Below the pieces are notes generated by a model that saw nothing but the letters and a program-made list of their open reading frames with translations, had not been told where the DNA came from and ran no database searches. Below are positions 54,182 to 64,000 of a stretch of DNA of 64,000 bases, piece by piece. Both the position numbers and the translations under genes were made by a program. Each line of letters opens with the position of its first letter. Position 1 is the first letter of the stretch. Source of the stretch: Setophaga petechia (taxonomy: Eukaryota > Chordata > Aves > Passeriformes > Parulidae); contig JANCRA010000011.1 of NCBI GenBank assembly GCA_024362935.1, positions 4,030,001-4,094,000 of the forward strand, given 5' to 3'.

Positions 54182-57100
54182 TGTTGCTTGCCAAATGCCT
54201 TGTCTTCCCCCATTTCACATTGCCCGGGAGGGTAATCTGTAAATGATCTCTCCCTGTCCCTGTTCCGACTCGTGAACTTTTTGTTGTATTTTCTCTCCTC
54301 TGTCCAGTTGCAGAGGGGAGTGACAGAGCAGCTTTGGTGGGTGCCTGGCATTCAATGGAGGTCAAACCACCACACGCATCCAGCTGGTCCCTCCAGGTCT
54401 TCTGCAAGCTGAGCAGACACAGGATGAACTACACTTCCTGGGGGAGTGACTTGGGGGAAAATGGGCAATCTCCCCCCCCCCTCCTGAGGCTGTATGAAAA
54501 AATCCACTCAGCCAAGCCAGAAGAACCACCATAAAAGAAACAGAGGAAAAAACCACTATTGCATAAAGGAGAGAGGACCTTGGGACACTTGAATCATAAG
54601 AGCAGTTGTCACTCAGCAGACATGCTCCTCTATCATAAGCTGATTTGTCTTGGGAGCCTCTCAGAAGTGCACATTCAGGTTGCTACTCCTTCAGGAAAGA
54701 TGCAATATTTTTGGGCCAATAACAGTGTGTGCTGTTGTTGAGAGCAAGACTGAAATGGTCCTTCTACTGAGCAAACACATCAGTCCCACTAAATATGCAG
54801 AAAACAATCTGGGCATGAAACTCATCACTCTGGTTATCTATGATCAATGGAAGTGTGAATACAAGCCAGACCACTGCAGTGTCAACCACTGCTCATCAAA
54901 TCAAACACTACTCATTTTCTCATCACTCCAAGCAGCAGCATCTTCCTGTTAATAAACAAGAGTATCTCCCTTCACACAGTGATGGTAACAGCTCAGGAAC
55001 AGCCTTTTGTGCAGTCTCCACATCCAGCTGGTCAAACGGTGTTAGGTGTTGTTCCATTAGAAATGCTCCCTCTTCCTGCTTCGAGCACACTCGCGAGTTT
55101 TACCAGAAGGTTGTTAGGAAGGCAGAGGTGTTACCAGCTGTTATAACTTCAGAGGTGACATATCTAGGCTGGAGGTGAAGCTCTGCTCAAGAAAGCCAGA
55201 ATCCATTTCACTCGTCTTTAGTCAAATATTACAGGCAACAGTCAAAGGTGACAACCAACTGCTAGACCTGCACCTGTGCCACCTGGGGAATTACCAGTTA
55301 TAAGGAGAGGTAATTGTTGGGACATCATATCCCATTATTACAAACTGTCAACCTTTATTTTTTACCCCCTCAAGGATGACAGTTTCTAAAATGTGGCACA
55401 ATGCAAGATTTCAGACTGGGATGGCAAAAAGTAAAACCAAACAGTTTTATAGAATGGTTTACCAGTAACCACATGAAAGTAACCATCCACAGCCCTACCT
55501 GGTTAATGTGCTGTAGCAAGCTTTGAGTATGCTAAGGTTGCTCTTTTTGCCCTAATTCCTTCTTCACAAAGGCACTAGAAGCTCATTAATTTAAAACACT
55601 TAATGAGCTAGCCAGACCATGCAAACAAGTCTTCAGTTTAAGACAAGCTTAGCTCTGTATGGAGACACAGCACAGCATTCCCTCTTCTGAAGTGTGTTTC
55701 ATCCTTACACAACATCCAACAAGCAAATTAAACCTTTTCAAAAGCAACTTCCTGTTTTTAGCCTACATTACAGGACACACTACCTTTTCTATTCTCTTCT
55801 ACTCAAGCACTTAGAAACATGCAGTTTCCCCTACAGCCTGTGAAGATATAAACTATATTTTATTCACAGTATTCCCTCCCACCCTATGAACTCAATGTAT
55901 TTCTAATACATCAATACAGCATTTTCGTGATGGAAATTCAGGCTTTTCCTGCCTGTCACTCCCATTGCCAGAATTCAGAGCACACCTCACAGAGCAGAAC
56001 CAGAGCCAAGCTCACCTTGTGGATACACACTAGCACAATTGTGTTATTTTTGACATCCAGTTACACAAAACCTCTGTGACAACAAATGTACAGATATTTG
56101 TGGCCACAGATCCTACCCTACCATTTGAAGACATGCAAACACACTTGAGTGTAGTTGTGTTTTCTAAAGGAACTTGTCTCTTCCTGCAAAACTGAAGCAG
56201 AATCCACAAAGACTGATCCAGTGTTAATCCAAAAGGACTTCTCAATAAAGATAGTGGAGATGGTTCTTGGCTTCAATAGGAAACAACATAGACAAGAAAT
56301 AAATACAAATAAATAAGCTCCTTAGATATTCTATTGCCAAACAATCATAGTGAAATTTAATTTTAGGGTTCTTCTTAAACAAAGCTGTTCTAGTGAACTG
56401 AGTACTGTGAACTGCAATCACTAAATCTAAGTACTGCCATTCTGAGGTCAAAACATCAGCAAGCCCAACAGCCTTTCTCTGTCCCTCCCTCACAGCTGGG
56501 ACAAGCCCCTGGAATACAGCCTGCAGTTTGGACTGCAGCTCAGATTGTCATAAAATGGGCCAACTTGGGAGGAGAGAAAAAGAAAAAAAAAAGGAAAGGA
56601 AAAAAGAAAGGAGCAGCATTTATCCATGTGTTAATAATGCTGTAACAGATGAAAGTGACTGTTAGTGTTTCAGGACTGTGTTTCAGGAAGAGGTTTTCAT
56701 GATGAAATTAAAAAGAGGCTTGATTTTAATGTACCTTTCCAAAATTGCATAAATGGGTAGTCACTTCTGCTGCAGTGACTTTGTCTTACTGCCCAGAGCT
56801 GAAGTCAGATAAGCCAGGGAAACCAGAGGTGCACCCAGCAGTTACTCCAGGGAGACCACTGTGCTCAGAGTCTCATGGAGAGTGTAACATGAGGCAGTGA
56901 AGAATGGAGCTGCATTCTTACCTGTCCTTTTCCAACTTGCTTCAGAATGGAGATTAACTTAAGGCATCACTTTACATTCACCCTCACCTTACAGAATTCT
57001 CTGGTATTTATTGCAGTTTAAAAATAAAGTCAGTCTTAACATGTTTTGGGTCTTTCCATTCCCAGTCAATACAGCAGCAGCAGGAGTCATGGCTTGACAG

Positions 57101-60100
57101 CAGACAGAACAGTGTAACTGTGAAACAGAAGAATTCCAAGGCATTGTAAAGCTGTTCAAGGTTCTGAAATCAAATGCACTGAATGTGTGTTACAATCTAC
57201 TGAATAGCTCTGTAATTCTCAGGATTGCTTAATGTTGGTATATTCTATATATGCAGTTTAATCCATAACAAGATGCATCTCATCACCATTAAAAAACATC
57301 CATGACATTTATTACCTAAGCAACCTGAAAGCATACAGGGGTTGAAGTATGATAAGCTGAGTCACTGCAAAAGTTGGAAAATCTGGGAAACTAGGTCCAA
57401 CAAACAGATTCCAGAACCACTATTTAGGTGGAAAATAATTCAAACTAACAGTACTTTTACCTAACACCTCTGAATCACTGATTATAAACAGAATATGTAT
57501 TTTGTACAGAGATACAGACTCACATAAAACATCTATTTATAGACATATAACAATACAAATTGTATTATATGTAACAGACTGTTCTCTGTTTCACATCTAG
57601 TAACCACAGTCTCGGTTTTGCATAAAGGCACAGAAAAGTACACAGATACCAACATGAATTTCCTGCTGCCAGGAAGCTCCATTCCCCTTTGAGCTAAGCA
57701 ACCACAGAGCCTGGTTACTTGAATGGCTAAACCTGGATACTTCAACATCAGCTCATTTCCTGACTAGTCTAAAACAAAGCAGTCTGATAAATGCTCAAAC
57801 TCAGAATCATTAAAAATTAAAGATGAAAATATGTAATTTTTTTTCAGGTGCTAAATGATCTGGTTTTGGAGATGTGCTCTATAGGGTATTTGTACCGTCT
57901 TTAGAATTTAATTAAAAAAAAAAAATCAAGATTTTGTATCATTACATGCTAAAGTATTACAAAGTAATCTTCATTCAAAGATTCCTACTAATAATATTGT
58001 ATAAAACAGTAGAGGGCTCCAAAATATGTAATCATGGTCTGTAAAAATTCAAGGCAGATAATACCTTAGTAGATTTAAAAAAATTAAATTAGTAAGCATG
58101 TGACATTGCATAGCACTTTATTTCCAGGTGACATGCTTGTTGTAGGAAGATCTTTAGAGAGAAAGTCACAGAGTTCAATAATTCCATATGAAGCAGCTCA
58201 CATTTTGTTGTTCATCCTCAAACAAGTATGTCTCAGCAGGCAGCCACAGTCAGCACAACATATGGATCCAGTCTGAGCAGGCTGCTTGTCCTCAAGAGCT
58301 GCAAGACTGTTTATGCTGCCTGTCAAGACAGACTTTTGAGCCATGTTGCACAGTCTTTCCTTGATTTCTCAAAGGATAAAATGGTTTTGTCCCAGACAAT
58401 CCATACTTTCTGGACTTGGCTTTTATTAAAGTTTTTTCTACAGAAAAAAAATTGTTACAAGAGAAAAATATTTACTATGTATACATTACTTTGATAAAAA
58501 ACTGTCCAAGACAACAAACAGGATAAAAGCAATTGTATTCCTTAGACTTGTTATTAAATAGCTGCACATAGATAAGTCCATATGCCACATAGGTTACTGC
58601 TGAACCTCACTGTGAACAAGTAAAGCACCACCAGTAAGTCCTCTGCATTACTGAAGTAAACAAGTTTAAATCTTTGAAAGGCATTAAACCTTCTGTTCCA
58701 TCAAATAAATAGGTAACCTTAAACACCACTTGAAAGGCAGAAATCCATACATTTAACTGTGCTGAAACCAAAACCATTGCCAGATTAATTACATTTAAAC
58801 ACACTGTTGAGGTACAAAACAATTCAGAAGACCTTTAGGCATCACTAGCTCTGCATTTGGCATAGAGTGCAGCAACATAATGGTGTTTATTTTTTAGCTG
58901 TACTGATGAAGTAGAAAAGATTAAGATAACACACAAGGCATGTCTTAGAATTCTCATTCTTTTCTCCTCTAAAGTTAGGTTTTAAAGAGAGTATTAAAGC
59001 ATGATTCTGCAGATTTATGTTGAGGTATTACTTCACATGAAATATTGCTTGTGTTGGAATAAAGTTCTGCTTCTCTTTCATCTCCAATACCACAGTACTC
59101 CAGAGTCCACCTGCCCATCAATATTTACCAGACTTAAAGATTCAATCCCCATTAGGGATAAGAGAAGTTCCTCAATCCATCTCCAAAACACAACAATAAA
59201 AGAGACACCTATAAATGCAAACACATCATGTGTGCACACGCCCAGACATTCACAAGCACAGCCTACACCTTCTCCTGTTGGAGTTTTGGTTGAAGGGCAG
59301 CTTATATGAAGTTTTAATAAGTATTTCAAGGATACCTAACAATCCCTACAACCTCATCTTGCATCTCCTTTTCATGTGAATTGCATGGAAAAGCTGATGG
59401 AATGTCACAAGGTCTGGACACTTGAAGATGACTTAGTGAAATTAAGGTGGTAAGAACAAGATTTGGTCCCTAGCCTCTACCTTTCAGTATATAGTAATGC
59501 CACCAGAGCAAACAGTTGGAAGAATTTTCACTGCCTGTGAAACCTTTTGGCCCTCTTTCTACCACATCTGTGTATCTTCTACTTATTCCCAAACCCCCAT
59601 GGAAAATGTATTTAAGATTGTGTTGTATTAAATTGCATTTCCATTTACTTTGGAAGAAACTAAATCAATGTTTTTTTAAAATAATATGAATAGAAGTTTA
59701 TGCTCAGAAATACCTTTCCTTAGTCTCAAGCATCTCCTGTCAAATCTGAGTTCAAGTATGTGGTAATTCAGGAAGTGAAAGAGCATTTTTTTAAGATTAA
59801 GACAAAACTGTGCATGTTAGTTTAGCTGTGGGTTGGTCAAACTTTGATTCACAAGTCTAAGGATAACAGGTGGGTGCCTGAAAATACTATACTAATTTAG
59901 TTTTTCAATGTATTTTTTTTGCATTTACTAAGATCAAGTATATCAGAAAGTGGAAATGTGAAGGAGGAAATAAGCCAGCAGAATAGTCACACAAACTGCT
60001 ATTCCAATTCTCATACTTCCCAGTGAACAGCTGTTAGATGGCTGGAACACATCCCAGCTGCATCACCTGGGCATCCTCAGAGGCTGGCATATTAAGACAC

Positions 60101-62363
60101 AACAGAAACTCTAGAAATCAGAGGGACAGGAATTAAAAAAAAAATCTTCACAAAAAGAAACATGAATTGAGGTTTTTGTTTGTTTAATAAAAGCTTGCAA
60201 GGCACATGTTTCAACTGAACTGCAACATCTACAGCAAAGCAGATCAAAATTTGTAAAACTTTTCCACAACTCTTTCAGGGAGTTAAACCTGTGATCTGGT
60301 TGAAAACCAAGCCAGGGTTGTCTGCACAAGTCTGGTGTAATTATGCCCCATTGTTGTCCCACTGAGGGATATCACTGGAACTTATTTTTCACAGAAGCCA
60401 GAGATTAGACAGTATTTTTGCTAGTCCTTGGCTGGATAAGAAATTAATTCACTTTATTTGTAAGATATGATTCTTTCAGTCACTTGTTTTAATTATGCCT
60501 TTTTACAGGAACAACCACAATGTTCTCCCAAATAAAAGGCTCCTTCTATTACTTAAGGCTGCTGTGCCAATGGTGCTGCAATATAATTTTCTCTAATATA
60601 AAAAGCAAGGTAAAAATCTTAAATGATTCTCCTAAAGCAGAATCAATTGAAGTATCAAGAATACATCTTTAAAACTATGACAAAATTAATAACAGTAACT
60701 ATGTCACAGTTCAAACTAAGTTCAACTCGTTCATTTAAACATGTATAAAGGCCAACATGATACAAGACAGTTTTGTTCAGATGTGTGGGTGGCCTCATTT
60801 GTGATTTTCTTAATATGTGTGCTCTACATGTATGTGTTCAAACTATGTTCTGCATGGTAACACACACAACATTGCAGTGAAACACAACAGGCAGCCAAGG
60901 AGAGTTCAATGTTACATCTCAGCATGGCAGTCTAAGGCATGAAGCCAGAAGTTCTGCAACTTCATCTACCCAAGTACAGTTGTAATCCTGAAGTTTGCAC
61001 CTGGAATGCCTTATTGCTGATATGAAGTGATATTCATGAATTTCTAACTTCAAGAGATTAAATGACCAACACACAGACATGTAATTCCTTGACAGTGATT
61101 CAAATAAACCTAAATTGGAAAAGGAACTGTAAACTTACTTCCAAATATTACATCTATATTCACACATACAGAGGGGGTTCCTGCAGGCCTGCCATAGCTC
61201 AAGTTAATACATAAGCTTCTGTTGGTATATGGTAACTGAGCAGTCTGAGACAGCCCAGTGCAGTAAAACATGCACTTGTGCACAAGCAAATACATGCAGC
61301 CTGCACTCCAGCACACACACAGGTACACGCTATCCCCAACATGATGTCTGTATGCTCAGAAAGGATATTTACTTGTAACTTGTAACTCAGTTATATGGAT
61401 AAGTGTTTCTCTCAGTGACAACATCCCATATACTCGATGGATTTATCTATTCTTTGAAATAAAATGCATAATTTAACATTTTCTCTAGACTCGTAGGCCT
61501 AAAAATATAACTGAAAGTAAAAAACAGATTACAGACATGTTGGCTTTTACAACAATAAAGCTTTTTTCTTTAAAGTCACTCCAAAAGTGATAACAAGTTT
61601 TAAAAAAATCTCAGCACTATGTGTCAGTGTAAAATAAGCAAGTGTATCTGCATAGAGCAGAGAAGAATCATGCACATACAACAACATGCTGCAGTTCCTA
61701 ATAGTTTCAGAGTTAAAATCTCCGATTTGCACCAAGGATTGTTTTGCAGCTTCCACTTGCAGAATGGTTTGCAGATTTTACAGTTCATCCTATTTTCCCA
61801 GATCCTTCATTAAAGACATCTGGGCTCCATCATTTCCACATGCCTGATAGACTGGTCTCTGGGTCAGGTGTTACATTAATTTGTAACTGCAGGTAACTCC
61901 TGAGGGATGAGCAACTTCTTCCAAAACTTAGTCCTGTCTTTTTGTCAAGTTACATCTACATCAAGCAAAGGTACTGTTACCTTTTATTGGAGTTTCCATT
62001 CTCTACACTAGGTTTAGGCCCAGAGTTGTAATTATAACATCATTCATTTTCTTGAATAACATTCATTTTCTTGAAAGTCTATCAGCCAGCAACAAACAGG
62101 ATGAACAGATCTTTTTTTAAGAAAAGGAGTTGTAGAGGCAAAGAGGGGCATAGAACAAATTTCAGAGGAAAGCAAAACTACAGAGTACTTTGCCAAATTT
62201 TCAAAGATCTGTGTATTTGCATAATTGATATAAAAATAGCTATGAACACCTGTACCATTATTTACTAATGGTGGTGATTATAGCGATTAAATGACAGTTA
62301 TGGCACTATCTTAATATAGCTATTGCATAATAAGTTGAATGAAATGAGTATCACCCGTCTGTC

Positions 62364-62396
<33 letters not shown>

Positions 62397-63321
62397 ACTC
62401 ACACACTCTCACACACGTACTAGCACACACACAGGGGGCAAAAGTGAAGTGCAGAAGTCTCAGTAGCAAACCTGGTTGTGCTACTACACTTGCCTGAAAA
62501 CAAGCGTGGCATACTGTGGTATACTGGCCCATTCTGGTGGCTGCTAAGAAAGACACACTTATGCAAACACACAAACACTTAAGTGTGGAGAAATGCTGAA
62601 GACAAGTTCTTTCCAAACTGAAGATCTGAGCTTGTCGGCTCCTATTGCTAGGTCTAATTCCTAGCATTTCCACCAACATGTCTCTGTAGACAACAGGGAC
62701 AACAATGTAGATATCAGTGCCTTAATCAATGAAGTGTGGTTTAAGTAAAATCTTCCTTATATGATTTATAAAAACTATATAGGTACACATAAGATGTATA
62801 AATATGTGTTTGAGAAACACAGAAATGTTTACCGTGGAAGACAGGAAGAATTAAAACAAAACAAAAAGAAACCCCAAACTAAAAATCCAAACACTTACTT
62901 GAAAAGACTTGGGATAGTGACTGCTTTCTTGATAAAAATTAAAAGCTATATGACTTAAACAAGCTCTTTAAATAATTTTTCTGTATTTACTGATGTCTAT
63001 GCATATCAACTCTGTAACACTAAAGTTAGATATCGCATTTACATGAAGATTAAGATGATTTCTAATGGGAAGAAAAACGTAAAAACATGGAAGACTGTAG
63101 CACATTGTAGAGACTGTAAAACTGATAAATGTTCCCGTTTCCTTCAAGGATGGTATATGCGTCAGCTGATCTGTAGATCAAAGGATTTCAGTTTGGTAAA
63201 GTTGTCAGTACGCTGCATGTGTGCACATCTATCTGCAAAAATAGACTTCCTTGCTCAAAAGGAACTTTTCCAACTGAAATTCATTCACAATCAATCCTCA
63301 GAAAGAAGCTCGCATGCTTTT
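54182..63321. other. Intergenic region, perhaps with the long 3' UTR of the upstream gene
   Basis: No supported coding exon in 9 kb. Several minus-strand AATAAA hexamers (for example at 61983-61988, 60453-60458, 58886-58891, 58422-58427, 58117-58122 and 55858-55863) could end the upstream gene's transcript; I cannot tell which is used. An A/G-rich tract lies at about 56572-56612 and a CA microsatellite near 62363. Confidence 0.6.
62363..62434. repeat. (CA)n microsatellite, interrupted
   Basis: About 14 pure CA units, then a stretch broken by TC and TG steps. Confidence 0.95.
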
Positions 63322-63486
63322 TCAGGACTGGAAGGATATCACAGTGTTGATTCTATACACAAAGTAGGATCTATTCCAGTATACTCGAGTGAAATAATTC
63401 ACATATGGAGAATAGTTCATTTTGATTTCATGACAAAATCGTCCATATTTTGAGTAGGCATAGTTGTCACCTTCCTCACAAACCAC
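63322..63486 (-). CDS. Last coding exon of an unidentified minus-strand gene
   Basis: A canonical acceptor (tttctttctgacag) is followed by 54 open codons and TGA. The segment opens [20 protein letters not shown] and ends [11 protein letters not shown]. It has two Cys and two N-glycosylation sequons (NYS, NRS) and is rich in Tyr and Asn, so it looks like the end of a lumenal, secreted or extracellular protein. I do not recognise the family. It lies on the same strand as the cadherin, about 9.4 kb upstream of its start. Confidence 0.75.
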   Translation of the reverse strand: MVCEEGDNYAYSKYGRFCHEIKMNYSPYVNYFTRVYWNRSYFVYRINTVISFQS

Positions 63487-64000
63487 CTGTCAGAAAGAAA
63501 AAGACCCAATTACAGTACTGAAGATAAGTGGTTACAGAATGCAATTCTGTACATTTAATTAACTTTTGTATTCTGTAAATTTCATTTATGATAGACAATT
63601 AATTTCCACATTGTACAGTTCCAATAAACTGAAAACATATTCCCCTGTAATTTGTTTAACCACCTAAAAAAGCCTTTATAATATGAACCAAGTACACTGC
63701 TTTTAATGTCTGCTACCTTGACAAAGGGATTAATTCCTTTGTCAAGGTAGCAGACATTAAAACCAGTGTGCTTGGTTCAAATTATAAAGAACAACAGCAG
63801 TGGAAATTATTTACATGCCCTGTTTTCCCAGTAGTTAAACCTGACCTGCACAGAGCATACCAGTATGAAGGAAACTAAAATCTCAATTACCTTTCCCAGG
63901 CCAAGTAAGTTTGACATACCTAATAAAGACCAAAGACACACACACATCTCCCTACAATTTCCAACCAAGTGACTTGGAAGCAAACTGCATTCTAGGATCT
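63487..64000 (-). other. Last intron of the unidentified gene (partial)
   Basis: Upstream of the terminal exon. Mainly AT-rich, with a large palindrome (63674-63789). The preceding exon is not in the window. Confidence 0.65.
63674..63789. repeat. 116-bp near-perfect palindrome (hairpin)
   Basis: Two 58-bp arms meet at 63731/63732 with no spacer. 54 of 58 positions pair; the mismatches are 63728/63735, 63700/63763, 63693/63770 (a G-T wobble) and 63683/63780. Arm landmarks: ataatatgaaccaag, aatgtctgctacc and ttgacaaagg. It could be a young hairpin-type MITE or foldback element, or an intronic hairpin RNA. Confidence 0.93.

Noticed and set aside
52556..54407. Several long ORFs on both strands in the CpG island (136-395 codons)
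   Set aside because: GC-rich DNA lacks stop codons by chance. Only the frames carrying EC motifs are kept; the others are Pro/Arg/Ala shadows.
1..64000. Operon, CRISPR, phage or other prokaryotic system
   Set aside because: Intron-rich vertebrate gene, CR1 elements, microsatellites and a CpG island show nuclear DNA of an animal; no repeat-spacer array seen.

Overview
The window looks like bird nuclear DNA. It carries fragments of CR1 LINEs, some with the CTATGATTCTATGA-type 3' tail typical of birds and reptiles. It also holds one large, intron-rich gene that matches the vertebrate 'Hz-cadherin' / Drosophila DN-cadherin type described from chicken retina. I cannot name the species.

Almost all of positions 660-53952 is this one gene, on the minus strand. 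I rebuilt 33 coding exons by joining splice sites and reading frame. The transcript starts in a CpG island (about 52650-54120) and its stop codon is at 660-662. The 3' UTR runs off the left edge. The predicted protein is about 2865 residues: signal peptide, 17 cadherin (EC) repeats, the nonchordate-type membrane-proximal block (NC domain, EGF, laminin G, EGF, laminin G, EGF), one transmembrane segment and a classical catenin-binding tail. All exon joins keep frame. The only break is a one-base shift inside the very GC-rich first exon, between EC2 and EC3; this is probably an assembly indel.

Intron 1 is 12.7 kb and holds a cluster of three CR1 pieces plus simple repeats. The other introns are 82 bp to 3.3 kb. 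Intron 24 uses a GC donor. Intron 5 holds a possible poison exon.

Upstream of the cadherin promoter, 54121-63321 has no gene I can support and may contain the long 3' UTR of the next gene. At 63322-63486 (minus strand) is the last coding exon of a second, unidentified gene with lumenal or secreted character. About 190 bp before it, in its last intron, lies a striking 116-bp near-perfect palindrome (63674-63789).

I found no CRISPR array, operon, rRNA, tRNA or prokaryotic system. The features of most interest are the invertebrate-style cadherin in a vertebrate, the palindrome, the exon 1 frame break, the GC-AG intron and the unnamed neighbour.
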